The notes beneath the pieces were generated by a model. It was not told the DNA's origin. It saw only the letters and a program-made list of their open reading frames with translations, and did not search any database. Positions 44,489 to 53,617 of a DNA stretch of 64,000 bases are shown piece after piece. Source of the stretch: Citreicoccus inhibens. GTDB taxonomy: Bacteria > Myxococcota > Myxococcia > Myxococcales > Myxococcaceae. Location of the stretch: positions 186,001 to 250,000 of the forward strand of contig NZ_JAHNZT010000002.1 in the NCBI RefSeq assembly GCF_019039035.1, in the 5' to 3' direction. Each line of letters begins with the position of its first letter. Within the stretch, counting starts at the first letter, position 1. A program made the translations under genes and the position numbers.

Positions 44489-45259
44489 ATGCGACTCGCC
44501 ATCCCCCATGCCCCTCGGCGCGTGCGTTTGACCCAGGTCCCCGGCGCGGTGGGGCGACTGGCGCGTGGTGTCGTGGTGGGCCTGGTTCTCATGGGCGCGG
44601 TGGCGGCCGGCGTGGGCTGGGCCGGGCGCTACTTCGTGGAGGAGCAGGCCTTCGCGGCGCGGGCCGAGGAGATCGAGGCCCGGGTGGCCCGCAGCCACTC
44701 GCCGCCTCCGGCCGAGCGCGAGGGCGCGGAGGGCACGCTGGACGTCCTCTACACCTACGCGCGGATGGAGCACTCCATCACCGGGGTGCGGACCTTCGCG
44801 GACGCCGCCGCGGCGATGGGGCCGGGCGCTCGGGTGACGCTGCTGGTGGATCCACGCCAGCCGGATCGGCCTCGCGAGGCGCGGTTTGCTCGGGCCCTGG
44901 CGTCACGGGTGGGGTGGCTGCCGTGGGGCCTGGCCTTGGGCGCGCTGCTGGCGGCGGGCGTCTTCGGCTGGGAGCTGCGGCGCTTGTGGCGCGCGGAGGT
45001 GGAGCCGCTGCGGCTGGGCGCCCTGGTGTGGCTCACCGTGGAGGAGCCCCTGCCGCGCACGCGCGCCGAGGTCGTCTTCCCCGCGCACTATTTCCGGCAA
45101 GACGTGAAACACGCGGTCCGCGCGCGGGCTCGGCCGGGGCGCGCGCCGGTGCGCAACGGGGAGAAGGTGCTGGCGGCGGTGGTGCCCCGGCAGCCCGGGT
45201 GGTGCCGCGTCATCGACGAGGACCTGGCGCGCACGTTGGGCTGGGCAGGGGCGCCCTGA
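44489..45259 (+). CDS. DUF3592-like membrane protein
   Basis: 256 residues. A membrane helix (about 28-48) and a second one (about 143-163) enclose an outer loop with the VTLLVDPRQPDRPREARF block, which matches the DUF3592 pattern. The C-terminal cytoplasmic part is basic. It follows mutS by 15 bases and may be cotranscribed, although no functional link is known. Confidence 0.65.
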   Translation: MRLAIPHAPRRVRLTQVPGAVGRLARGVVVGLVLMGAVAAGVGWAGRYFVEEQAFAARAEEIEARVARSHSPPPAEREGAEGTLDVLYTYARMEHSITGVRTFADAAAAMGPGARVTLLVDPRQPDRPREARFARALASRVGWLPWGLALGALLAAGVFGWELRRLWRAEVEPLRLGALVWLTVEEPLPRTRAEVVFPAHYFRQDVKHAVRARARPGRAPVRNGEKVLAAVVPRQPGWCRVIDEDLARTLGWAGAP

Positions 45260-45343
45260 GGGCCACGTCGAGGGGGCCGAAAATTTGCCGGGCTGTGGGG
45301 GCCGTGTGACACACGCATGTAGCTCCATGGTCCGGAGGACCTC

Positions 45344-47155
45344 ATGTCCGTGCGTCTGTCCCACCTCGTGCTGCCCGTGTTGCTGCTGCTCGCCCCGCGC
45401 GCATCCGGGGCCAGCAAGCGCGATGAGGCCGAGGCGGCGTATCAGCAGGCGCGCCGGGCCTACTACACGCTGAAGGACGACGCCGCGCGGCGGAAGCTGC
45501 GCCACCACTGGCTCAACGTGACGGCCCGCTTCGAGGCCGTGGCCGCGCGCTACCCCAAGAGCGACCGCGCCCCGGATGCGCTCTTCACCGCCGCCGAGCT
45601 GCTCCAGGAGCTCAGCCGCATCTCCTTCGTCGATGGGGACCTCCAGTCGGCCATCGCGGACTACACGAAGCTCTTGGAGGCGCACCCGAAGCACCGGCTC
45701 GCGGACGACGCGGCGCTGGCGCTGGCGCGCATCGATCTGAACCGGCTGGACAAGCCAGAGGCCGCGCGCCGCGTGCTGACCGAGGCGCTGGCCACCAACC
45801 CCAAGAGCGATCAGGCCAAGGAGCTGCGCGAGCTGCTCGCCTCGTTGCCGCCTCCGCCGCCGAAGCCGACCCCCGCGAAGTCCACCCCGAAGGCCCCGCC
45901 CTCCGCCCGCCCCGCGCCGGAGATCTCCGTTGCCGAGGCCCCCGTCGCCGGGCGCTCCGCGCTGGTGGAGGCCGTGACGAAACTGGCGCGCGAGCCGTCG
46001 CCGATGATTCCCCGCTTGGACCCTTCCACCGAAGGTGTGAGGGAGACGTCCAGCGCGCCCGCGAAGGAGTCCCGTCCGTCGCGCGAGCCGTCCGCTCCGG
46101 CCGTGGCCTCGGCCAAGGACACCAGTCCCGCCAGCGAGCCGTCCGCCGCGAAGGCCGAGCCGTCCGTGGCGAAGGCCGAGCCCGGCGCGAAGTCTGAGCC
46201 GCCCACCCCGAAGTCCGAGGTCATCGCCAAGGCGGAGCCCACACCCAAGTCCGAGCCCGTCGTCGCGAAGGCCGAGCCGGTCCGCGAGCCGCCGTCGAGC
46301 CGCGCGGTCGCGTCCAAGGTCGAGGCGCGCAAAGAGCCCATCATCGAGTCCGAGCCGCCGCGCCCCGTGACGGCGCCGGTGGACGAGCGCGTGGCGCAGG
46401 CCCGCCTCAAGGCCGTGGCCCGCCAGTCCAAGAGCGCCGAGCTGACGCTGGCGGAGCAGCTGGGCCTGAAGGTTCGCCGCGTCGTCATCGACCCAGGCCA
46501 TGGCGGTCATGACCCGGGCTCCATCGGCAAGGAGGGCACGCGCGAGAAGGACGTGGCGCTGGCCATCTCGAAGCGGCTGGCGGCGGAGCTGCGCTCGCGC
46601 GGGCTGGAGGTGCTCCTGACGCGTGACGATGACCGCTTCATCCGCTTGGAGGACCGCGCGAAGCTCGCCAACGAGCAGCACGGCGACCTCTTCATCTCGG
46701 TGCACTGCAACTCGGCGGTGAGCCGCAAGCTGCGCGGCATCGAGACCTACACGCTGAACACGTCGGCGGACCGCTACTCCATCCGGCTGGCCGCGCGCGA
46801 GAACGCCTCCTCGGAGAAGGGCATCGGCGACCTCCAGTTCATCCTGGCGGACCTGGCCACCAAGGCGAACACCGAGGAGTCCTCGCGGCTGGCCATGCAG
46901 GTGCAGAAGAGCCTCGTGTCCAACCTGGCGCCCAAGTACGGCGGCATCAAGGACCTGGGCCACAAGGAGGCCCTCTTCTACGTGCTGCTGGGCGCGAAGA
47001 TGCCGGCCATCCTGGTGGAGACCGCCTTCATCTCCAACGCGGAGGAGGAGGATCGCCTCGCCTCGGACGGCTACCAGGAGGCCGTGGCCCAGTCCATCGC
47101 CCACGGTGTCGAGGAGTTCCTCGGCGACCGCAGCCGCGTGGCCAAGGTGGACTGA
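45344..47155 (+). CDS. N-acetylmuramoyl-L-alanine amidase (Amidase_3) with TPR-like and Lys/Pro-rich parts
   Basis: 603 residues; GGAGG is five bases before the ATG. A signal peptide (1-22) is followed by TPR-like helices (about 25-165). A Pro/Lys/Glu-rich linker (about 166-360) contains repeated AKAEP and KSEP units. The catalytic Amidase_3 domain (about 370-600) has zinc ligands in IDPGHGGHD, GTREKD, ISVHCN and ETAFISN. It cuts the amide between N-acetylmuramic acid and L-alanine in peptidoglycan. It probably acts in the periplasm during division or growth; the linker would span the wall. Confidence 0.93.
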   Translation: MSVRLSHLVLPVLLLLAPRASGASKRDEAEAAYQQARRAYYTLKDDAARRKLRHHWLNVTARFEAVAARYPKSDRAPDALFTAAELLQELSRISFVDGDLQSAIADYTKLLEAHPKHRLADDAALALARIDLNRLDKPEAARRVLTEALATNPKSDQAKELRELLASLPPPPPKPTPAKSTPKAPPSARPAPEISVAEAPVAGRSALVEAVTKLAREPSPMIPRLDPSTEGVRETSSAPAKESRPSREPSAPAVASAKDTSPASEPSAAKAEPSVAKAEPGAKSEPPTPKSEVIAKAEPTPKSEPVVAKAEPVREPPSSRAVASKVEARKEPIIESEPPRPVTAPVDERVAQARLKAVARQSKSAELTLAEQLGLKVRRVVIDPGHGGHDPGSIGKEGTREKDVALAISKRLAAELRSRGLEVLLTRDDDRFIRLEDRAKLANEQHGDLFISVHCNSAVSRKLRGIETYTLNTSADRYSIRLAARENASSEKGIGDLQFILADLATKANTEESSRLAMQVQKSLVSNLAPKYGGIKDLGHKEALFYVLLGAKMPAILVETAFISNAEEEDRLASDGYQEAVAQSIAHGVEEFLGDRSRVAKVD

Positions 47156-47185
47156 CGGGCCAGGGCACCCGGGGGACGTGGGAGT

Positions 47186-47217
47186 GCACTGAACCGGACA
47201 GGCACTGATAACCGGAC
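47186..47217. repeat. Direct repeat upstream of the FIST gene
   Basis: GCACTGAACCGGAC (47186-47199) is repeated as GCACTGATAACCGGAC (47202-47217), sixteen bases apart with a two-base insertion. It lies between the amidase stop and the FIST start, about 110 bases before that start, and could be a tandem regulator site. Confidence 0.35.
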
Positions 47218-47325
47218 TAGTTGGCAAGCCCCTTCTTGGCGTATGGACGGGGGAGCGCTGACTGGCGCTCCGCAGCGGCCCCAGCCGAGACCGTGCGCCA
47301 CGCTCCGCAGCCGACGGGTGCTCCC

Positions 47326-48495
47326 GTGACTGAATCCGCCGTCGTTCACTCGAACGCGTTGGGGTCCGCCGAGGCGGCCCGTGAGCTGTGTGAGCGGCTG
47401 GAGGACGCCCTGCCGGGAGGGGCTCCGGATGCGCTCGTCGTGTTCGCCTCGCCCTCGTACGAGCACCCCGTCCTGCTGCGCGCCCTGCAAGACGCGCTCT
47501 CTCCGCGCGCGCTCATTGGCGCGTCGTCCGCGGGGGAGTTCGCCTCGGGGATGCGAGGATCGGGGCGGGTGTGCGCGCTGGCGCTGCGCTCCTCGGCGAT
47601 GGCATTCCATGCGGGGCTTGGCCGAGGCCTCGCGGCGAATCGCGCGGGTGCGGCACGGGAGCTGGTGTCCTCCTTCCGGGGGCTCTCCCAGGGCCCCTAC
47701 GCGCACCGCACGGCGCTGCTGTTCACGGACGCGCTGTCGGGCGAGACGGACGACCTGGTGAGTCAGCTCACCCTGGCCACCTCGGGCGGCTACCAGTTCT
47801 TCGGTGGCGCGGCGGGAGATGACGCGCGCTTCCAGAAGACCTCGGTCTTCTTCGGCTCCGAGGTGCTCACGGATGCGGTGGTGGGGCTGGAGATGCTCTC
47901 GCATGCGCCGGTGGGCGTGGGGGTAGGGCACGGGTGGGGAGTGGCCTCACGGCTGATGCGCGTGACGGCGGCGGAGGGCCGGCGGCTCATCAGCCTCAAC
48001 GGGCTGCCCGCGCTCCAGGTGTTCGAGCAGCACGCGGACGAGACGGGCCAGCGCTTCGTCCTCACCGGCCCCGACCGGTTCTTCCTCCACAACCTGCTGG
48101 GCATCGAGACGGCCACGGGCCACTACTTGCTGCGGGTTCCGCTGGCGGCGAAGCCGGATGGCTCCATCCTCTTCGCGTCCGAGGTGCCGGTGGGCTCCAA
48201 GGTTCACCTGATGCGCACGACGGTGGACGCGGCGGTCGAGGCGACCACGTGGGCCACGCGTCAGGCGCTGGAGGCCTTGCGCGGACATCCGGCCCAGGTG
48301 GCGCTGTTCTTCGACTGCGTCGCGTCCCGTCTGCGGATGGGTGAGGCGTTCGGGCAGGAGCTGGGCGCGCTGGCCGCGCAGCTCGGCACGGCCGAGTACG
48401 TGGGGTGCAACACCCACGGGCAGATTGTCCGCGCGCCGGGCCAGTTCAACGGCTTCCACAACTGCACGGCCGTGGTGTGCGTCTTGCCTGGCTAG
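47326..48495 (+). CDS. FIST-domain sensory protein
   Basis: 389 residues from the GTG at 47326; the frame is open from 47221 but those residues do not look like protein. FIST_N (about 20-215) includes GASSAGEF and GGYQFFGGAAGDDARF; FIST_C (about 225-375) includes HLMRTTVDAAVEA and YVGCNTHGQIV. FIST domains bind small ligands such as amino acids and act as inputs for kinases and cyclases. The next gene, 18 bases downstream, is a hybrid histidine kinase, so this protein is probably its ligand sensor. The start codon is uncertain. Confidence 0.85.
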   Translation: MTESAVVHSNALGSAEAARELCERLEDALPGGAPDALVVFASPSYEHPVLLRALQDALSPRALIGASSAGEFASGMRGSGRVCALALRSSAMAFHAGLGRGLAANRAGAARELVSSFRGLSQGPYAHRTALLFTDALSGETDDLVSQLTLATSGGYQFFGGAAGDDARFQKTSVFFGSEVLTDAVVGLEMLSHAPVGVGVGHGWGVASRLMRVTAAEGRRLISLNGLPALQVFEQHADETGQRFVLTGPDRFFLHNLLGIETATGHYLLRVPLAAKPDGSILFASEVPVGSKVHLMRTTVDAAVEATTWATRQALEALRGHPAQVALFFDCVASRLRMGEAFGQELGALAAQLGTAEYVGCNTHGQIVRAPGQFNGFHNCTAVVCVLPG

Positions 48496-48513
48496 CACGG
48501 GGATTCGCGCACC

Positions 48514-50202
48514 ATGCCCGCATCGCTGGCGCTCAGGCTCTGCTGTCAGCTCGCGGTCCCCCAGACCCGAGCCGAGGCGGCGGCGGAGCTCGCTCGCGAA
48601 CTGGGCGCCGAGCACTGCCTGGTGTTCATCCTCGACGAGGAAGTGGAGGCGTTCGTCCCCGCCCCCGGCTTCCCGCAGACGCTCCCGGGGGGGCCCGCGT
48701 GGAGTTGTCTGCTGGAGCGCTGCCGGGCCTCTGGCGCCCACGTGGGCGACGTGGCCTATCCCACGCCGGACCGCCTGACGCGAGCGCACGCCTGGAGCCT
48801 GCCCGAAGGACTGCTGTTCATGTTGCTCGGCGGTGAGCCGCGCCCCTTGGAGCCCGACGCCCTGGCGCTGCCGCTGCTGGCCACGGCGCTGCGCGCGGAG
48901 AGCGCCAACGCGCTGACCCAGCGACAGCTCACCGCCGAGCGCGAGGTCGCGCGACACGCCACGGCGCTCGCGTCCGCGCTGGACAAGGCGCGATGGGAGT
49001 TGGAGGCCGTGCTGTCGGAGTCCGATCGCCTGAACCGGGAGCTCGCCGCGGCGGCGAAGGAGCGCGCGGCGCTCTTGGCGAGCGAGCAGTCCGCGAGCCG
49101 CGCCAAGGATGAGTTCCTCGCCATGCTCGGGCACGAGCTGCGCAATCCGCTGGCCCCCATCGTCACCGCGCTCCAGCTCCTCAAGTTGCGAGGTGGACCG
49201 ACGCTGCCGCGTGAACTCTCCGTCATCGAGCGGCAGGTGGCGCACCTGGGGCAGCTCGTGGACGACCTGCTGGATGTCTCGCGCATCACCCGCGGGGTGG
49301 TCGTCCTCAAGCGCGCGCGCGTCGAGCTGTCCGTCGTGGCGCACAAAGCGGTGGAGATGGCGGGCCCGCTGTTGGAGCAACACCATCACCGGCTCACGTT
49401 GGAGGTGCCCGAGCGCGGACTGTTGCTCGATGCGGACGAGCGTCGCATGGCGCAGGTGATCTCCAACCTCCTCACCAACGCCGCGCGCTACACGCCGCCG
49501 GGCGGAGAGGTGTCGCTGACCGCCGCGCGGGAAGGGGCGCGCATCGTCGTGCGCGTGCGCGACAACGGCATGGGCATTGAGCCGTCGATGCTCCGGCGCA
49601 TCTTCGACCTGTTCGTCCAGGGGGAGCGCTCGAAGGACCGCGGCGGCTTGGGGCTGGGCCTGTGCATCGTGAGCAACCTCGTCACGTTGCACGGGGGCTT
49701 CGTGGAGGCGCGCAGCGCGGGGCTCGGGATGGGCAGCGAGTTCGTGGTGGATCTGCCCGCCGCGCAGCTCCACGTGGTGGAGGAGCCGGCGCAGGCGTCA
49801 CCCGGCTGGGGACGGCCGCCCTTGCGGGCCAAGGGCACCCGCGTCCTCGTCGTCGACGACAACGAGGACGCGGCGGAGCTCCTCACGGAGGCCCTGCGCC
49901 TGCACGGCTACGAGGTGGCGTGCTGCAACGATGGACCGGGGGCCCTGGAGGCCGTGGGCCGCTTCGCGCCCGATGTCGCCATCCTCGACATCGGGCTGCC
50001 CGTGATGGATGGCGTCGAGCTGGCCCGACGCCTCCGAGGGCGCGAGGACCTCCCGCGCCTGCGCCTCATCGCCGCGACCGGCTACGGCCAGGAGGCGGAC
50101 CGCGCGCTCACGCGGGACGCGGGCTTCGAGCACCACCTGGTGAAGCCCATTCGCGTGGCCTCGCTGGTGGAGCTGATTGAAGGTGCGCCCGAGGCCGCGT
50201 GA
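48514..50202 (+). CDS. Hybrid histidine kinase with C-terminal receiver
   Basis: 562 residues, no membrane helices. Residues about 10-150 are GAF-like. A coiled coil (about 130-195) leads to the H-box in EFLAMLGHELRNPLAPI. N-box NLLTNAARYTPPGG, G1 DNGMGIEP and G2 GGLGLGLCIV give a HATPase_c domain. The receiver (about 445-555) has acidic VDDNED, phospho-acceptor Asp in AILDIGLPVMDG and Lys in HLVKPI. It forms a two-gene unit with the FIST gene. The final output protein is not adjacent. Confidence 0.93.
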   Translation: MPASLALRLCCQLAVPQTRAEAAAELARELGAEHCLVFILDEEVEAFVPAPGFPQTLPGGPAWSCLLERCRASGAHVGDVAYPTPDRLTRAHAWSLPEGLLFMLLGGEPRPLEPDALALPLLATALRAESANALTQRQLTAEREVARHATALASALDKARWELEAVLSESDRLNRELAAAAKERAALLASEQSASRAKDEFLAMLGHELRNPLAPIVTALQLLKLRGGPTLPRELSVIERQVAHLGQLVDDLLDVSRITRGVVVLKRARVELSVVAHKAVEMAGPLLEQHHHRLTLEVPERGLLLDADERRMAQVISNLLTNAARYTPPGGEVSLTAAREGARIVVRVRDNGMGIEPSMLRRIFDLFVQGERSKDRGGLGLGLCIVSNLVTLHGGFVEARSAGLGMGSEFVVDLPAAQLHVVEEPAQASPGWGRPPLRAKGTRVLVVDDNEDAAELLTEALRLHGYEVACCNDGPGALEAVGRFAPDVAILDIGLPVMDGVELARRLRGREDLPRLRLIAATGYGQEADRALTRDAGFEHHLVKPIRVASLVELIEGAPEAA

Positions 50203-50212
50203 GCCGCGAGCC

Positions 50213-51583
50213 TCACGAGTCGTAGCCGTAGTGCCCGGACAGCACGATGACCTTGTGGCTCGCCGGGTAGTACAGGACCGCCTGCGCGCCGAACTGGTGG
50301 CAGTTCTGGCACGACTCGGGCTGCGAGGAGATCCACGCCTGCACCTCGCCGCCGCCCGCGAAGGCGTCCAGCGCGGAGAGCAGCGCCGCGCCGTTGCCGT
50401 ACGACTGGTTGAAGAAGACGTTCTGGCTCAGGCCCGCGCGGTTGGTGAAGGTTCCGGCCGAGACATCGGGTCCGCCCTGGTTCGCCGCCAACTGCGCCAT
50501 GATGGTTTGGAAGGGAGTCGGATCCGTGAAGCAGCTCGGGGTGCTGTAGGTCGTCATGGCGCTGAGCGAGTGCCACGCGCCATTGTTCGAGCCCGCGTTC
50601 CAGGCCGTGCGCGCCGGCTCGAGCGAGGAGCCGTCGATGGGCGACAGCGTCAGCTGCGGCAGCGGATGAATCTCGCACGCGGTGACGTACTGGCAGTTGG
50701 CGACCTGGCGGTACTTGCCGCAGACCGAGAAGTCGGTGGTGCCCGCGGGCTGGGCGTGGATGCAGTCATAGACGGGCCGGACGCAGCCCGGCTCCGGCCA
50801 CACGTCGTAGGCATCGCCCGTGGTCAGCGCCAGGCTCACCACGCGCGCGACCAGCCGAGCCGTCTTGGACGCCGTCGTCCCGCCCGCCAGCGGGGCGGTG
50901 AAGGTGAGCGGCACGGTGTGCGGGTCGATGGCCTGGTGCAGCGTCGTGTAGGACCAGTTGAGCTGGAAGCTGTCCGCGGCCACGCGGCTGACCGCGGGCG
51001 CCCCGTCCGGAGCGGTGACCGAGAGGCTGTCCGCGACCACGCCGGCGCTGCCGCGATAGACGAGGTTATCCGTGCCGTTGTGCACGTAGTAGGGCGTGAC
51101 GGCGGAGTCCACCCAGATGGAGTCGTCGCCGCGGAAGTCGAAGAACTGCGGCGTCACTTCGATGCGCGCCGTGTACTGCGTGGGCGTGCCCGTGAAGGTG
51201 TTGATGAGGATGAACAGCGGCAGGCCGGAGAGCACGCTGTTCAGCTCGTGGCCCTCGTGCAGGACGATCTCGAAGCGGCGCTCGCTGATGACGTGCGCAT
51301 CGCCGAAGGCGTCATCCGGAACGAAGCTGAGCACGCTGCTCACGTAGCGGTTGGCCGTGGCGCGCAGCACGAGCGCGCGAACGCCGTCGCGGTCCTCGAA
51401 CGTGCCGAGCGTCTCGAAGCTCAGGTTGTGCGCGCCCAGCTCCGCGTACAGCCGGGTGGGCACCGTGACCGCGCCCGTGCTCGTGCCCGTCTCCTGAGCG
51501 GGAGGCGGGGGCGTCGGCTCGTCCGTGCCGGAACAGGCCGGCGTGGCGAGGGCAAGGAGTGAGGCGAGTGCGAGGTATTTCAT
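50213..51583 (-). CDS. Lipoprotein with a C-terminal CxxCH motif
   Basis: 456 residues from the ATG at 51583; reading is open to 51643. Lipobox LATPAC gives the lipidated Cys at about 17. The middle is beta-rich, with few recognisable motifs. Six Cys residues in about 250-310 may be paired. Near the C terminus CQNCHQ could bind heme c, and a Pro-rich stretch (PTPPPP) follows the lipid anchor. It is divergent from the LysR gene with three 13-base direct repeats in between. It ends ten bases from the hybrid kinase stop. Family not recognised. Confidence 0.72.
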   Translation of the reverse strand: MKYLALASLLALATPACSGTDEPTPPPPAQETGTSTGAVTVPTRLYAELGAHNLSFETLGTFEDRDGVRALVLRATANRYVSSVLSFVPDDAFGDAHVISERRFEIVLHEGHELNSVLSGLPLFILINTFTGTPTQYTARIEVTPQFFDFRGDDSIWVDSAVTPYYVHNGTDNLVYRGSAGVVADSLSVTAPDGAPAVSRVAADSFQLNWSYTTLHQAIDPHTVPLTFTAPLAGGTTASKTARLVARVVSLALTTGDAYDVWPEPGCVRPVYDCIHAQPAGTTDFSVCGKYRQVANCQYVTACEIHPLPQLTLSPIDGSSLEPARTAWNAGSNNGAWHSLSAMTTYSTPSCFTDPTPFQTIMAQLAANQGGPDVSAGTFTNRAGLSQNVFFNQSYGNGAALLSALDAFAGGGEVQAWISSQPESCQNCHQFGAQAVLYYPASHKVIVLSGHYGYDS

Positions 51584-51590
51584 GTGCGGG

Positions 51591-51629
51591 ACTCCGGGTG
51601 TGAACTCCAGGTGTGTACTCCAGGAGAGA
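51591..51629. repeat. Three tandem 13-base repeats in the lipoprotein/LysR gap
   Basis: ACTCCGGGTGTGA (51591-51603), ACTCCAGGTGTGT (51604-51616) and ACTCCAGGAGAGA (51617-51629) follow one another without gaps. On the minus strand the innermost copy supplies GGAG eight bases before the lipoprotein ATG, so it doubles as its ribosome-binding site. The position between divergent genes would suit a LysR binding array. Confidence 0.55.
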
Positions 51630-51726
51630 GCAGCATCGTGCACATTCGCTGTAATATCGGTGCCGATGGTGAAACGAGAGTGTCACGTCGGAGGTGCTCG
51701 CACGGGAAGGACGGGGTGCGTAGTGT

Positions 51727-52659
51727 GTGTGCGTGGCCGCACGACCGCCGTTGTTGGATGACATGCTGCTCTTCACGGAGGTGGTGGCCACGGGCGGAAT
51801 CACGGCCGCGGCCGAGCGCCTGGGGCTCCGCAAGTCGACGGTGAGCCGGCGGCTGGCGGCGTTGGAGGAGCGGTTGGGCATCCGGCTGGTGGAGCGGAAC
51901 ACGCGCCGGCTGCGGCTCACGGAGGCGGGGCGCGAGTACCACCTGCAGTGCGCGCGGCTCGTCGCCGAGGCCCACGAGGTGAACCGGGCGGTGAGCGAGG
52001 CGCGCGGCTCGGCGCGAGGGACGCTGCGGCTGGCGACGCTGTCCCTGCTGGGCGAGCTGTTGACCCCGCTCATCGCGGAGTTCCTGGTGCGTCAGCCGCA
52101 GATGCGCGTGGAGGTGTCGCTCGCCCAGGCGCACGTGGACCTCATCGCCGAGGAATATGACCTGGCGCTGCGGACCGGACCGCTCGCGGATTCATCGCTG
52201 GTGGCGCGGCGGCTGGGGCGCCTGCGCACGGGGTACTACGCCAGCCCCGCGTACCTTCGTCGGCAAGGCATGCCGCGCCAGCCGGACGACTTGCGCCGCC
52301 ACGCCTGCGTCGTGCTGGCCGAGCCCGGGACCGAAGAGGTGTGGTTCTTCGGGGAGGGCAAGGGCGCTCGGACGGTGCCCGTCACGGGGCGGCTGCGGGT
52401 GGCCAGCGTGCGCGCCGGGCAGATCGCCGCGCGGGCGGGGCTGGGCGTGGTGCGCTTGCCCGCGTCGCTCGTGGCGGAGGACGTGCGCTCGGGGCAGCTC
52501 GCGCCGGTGTTGGAGGACGTGACGCCGCCGGGCATCCCGGTGTTCGCGGTCTACCCGAGCAGTCGCCAACTGCCGCTCAAGGTGCGCGCGTTCCTGTCGC
52601 TGTTGGCGGAGCGCGGCGCCGAGCTGCCCTGGGATGCAAGAGAAGCCGACGCAAGCTGA
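51727..52659 (+). CDS. LysR-family transcriptional regulator
   Basis: 310 residues from a GTG at 51727; a GTG at 51733 and an ATG at 51763 are alternatives. The helix-turn-helix is in TAAAERLGLRKSTVSRRLAAL and the effector domain (about 95-300) is of the usual LysR periplasmic-binding type. It lies 19 bases before ureD on the same strand and may control the urease operon, the divergent lipoprotein or both. Effector unknown. Confidence 0.9.
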   Translation: MCVAARPPLLDDMLLFTEVVATGGITAAAERLGLRKSTVSRRLAALEERLGIRLVERNTRRLRLTEAGREYHLQCARLVAEAHEVNRAVSEARGSARGTLRLATLSLLGELLTPLIAEFLVRQPQMRVEVSLAQAHVDLIAEEYDLALRTGPLADSSLVARRLGRLRTGYYASPAYLRRQGMPRQPDDLRRHACVVLAEPGTEEVWFFGEGKGARTVPVTGRLRVASVRAGQIAARAGLGVVRLPASLVAEDVRSGQLAPVLEDVTPPGIPVFAVYPSSRQLPLKVRAFLSLLAERGAELPWDAREADAS

Positions 52660-52678
52660 ACCCCTGCGAGGTGCGCGG

Positions 52679-53533
52679 ATGGCGAGGCGAATCGAGGACG
52701 TGGAGTCAGGCCCCCCGCGCGCGGCAGGACGCGCGGGCACGGCGCGCCTGGTTTTCGAGCGCGGGGGTGCGCGCACCATCGTGCGCACCGCGCTGGCGCA
52801 CAGTCCGTTGCGGCTGCTCACGCCCCGCAACCATGGCCACGCCGCGTGGGTCTACAGCAGCACGCTCGGCGGCGGCTTGGTGGACGGGGACTCGCTGCGC
52901 CTGGACCTGGAGGTGGGGCCCGGTGCCACGGCGCTCCTGGCCAGTCAGGGCGCCAATCGCGTGTACCGCTCGCCGTCCGGTTGTGGGAGCCAGGTGCGAG
53001 CACGGGTGGCGGAGGATGCCTTGCTCGCGCTCGTGCCCGACCCCACCGCGTGCTTCGCGGGCGCGCGCTACGCCCAGCTCACGGAGGTGCGGATGGCGCG
53101 GTCCGCGTCGCTCGTGCTGACGGAGGTGCTCACCTCGGGCCGCAGCGCGCAGGGCGAGCGGTGGGCCTTCGCGCGCCAGTCCTCCACCGTGCGCGTCGTC
53201 GTGGAGGACCGCGCGCTCCTGGATGAGTGTTGGCTATTGGACCCCGCGCATGGCCCGGTGGCGGAGCGGATGGGGCGCTTCGAGGCGCTCGCGACGGTGG
53301 TGTTGGTGGGGCCCGCGACCGAGGCCGCGCGGGCACGGCTGGCGCGAGACTTCGCGGAGACGCGCGTGACGCCTCGCGCCGGCCTCGTTCGCTCGGCGAG
53401 CCCGCTGGGAGATGCGGGCCTGCTGCTGCGCGCGGCGGCGGTGTCGGTGGAGGCGCTTCAGGGCGCGGTGCGCGCGTGGCTGGACTTCCTGCCCGAGGGT
53501 CTGGGGGATGACCCCTGGGCGCGGCGCGTCTGA
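52679..53533 (+). CDS. ureD: Urease accessory protein UreD
   Basis: 284 residues from the ATG at 52679, chosen because GAGGTG precedes it; the ATG at 52634 would overlap the LysR gene by 26 bases. Conserved UreD blocks are LLTPRNHGHAAWVYSSTLGGGLVDGD (split here as LLTPRNHGHAAW and GGGLVDGD), ATALLASQGANRVY and PDPTACFAGARY. UreD forms the scaffold with UreF and UreG that inserts nickel and carbon dioxide into urease. It opens the urease operon. Confidence 0.9.
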   Translation: MARRIEDVESGPPRAAGRAGTARLVFERGGARTIVRTALAHSPLRLLTPRNHGHAAWVYSSTLGGGLVDGDSLRLDLEVGPGATALLASQGANRVYRSPSGCGSQVRARVAEDALLALVPDPTACFAGARYAQLTEVRMARSASLVLTEVLTSGRSAQGERWAFARQSSTVRVVVEDRALLDECWLLDPAHGPVAERMGRFEALATVVLVGPATEAARARLARDFAETRVTPRAGLVRSASPLGDAGLLLRAAAVSVEALQGAVRAWLDFLPEGLGDDPWARRV

Positions 53534-53617
53534 GCGCCGTGCTGGTGGCCGCTCGGGCGCGGAACTAGGGTAGCGCGCCGTTGGTCCATCGCTGCGCGCC
53601 GTTCGGGAGTTGGGCTC

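Noticed and set aside
46140-46300. Repeated AKAEP/KSEP coding repeats in the amidase linker as a DNA repeat element
   Set aside because: They are degenerate at the base level and lie inside the Lys/Pro/Glu-rich linker of the protein, so they are protein-level repeats.
47221-47240. A sigma54-like element (TGGCAAG then TTGGC) upstream of the FIST gene
   Set aside because: The -12 GC is shifted by four bases from the consensus spacing, so it does not fit.
50198-50217. CGTGAG/CTCACG inverted repeat at the hybrid kinase/lipoprotein junction
   Set aside because: The stem has only six bases, overlaps both stops and has no T run; too weak to call a terminator.
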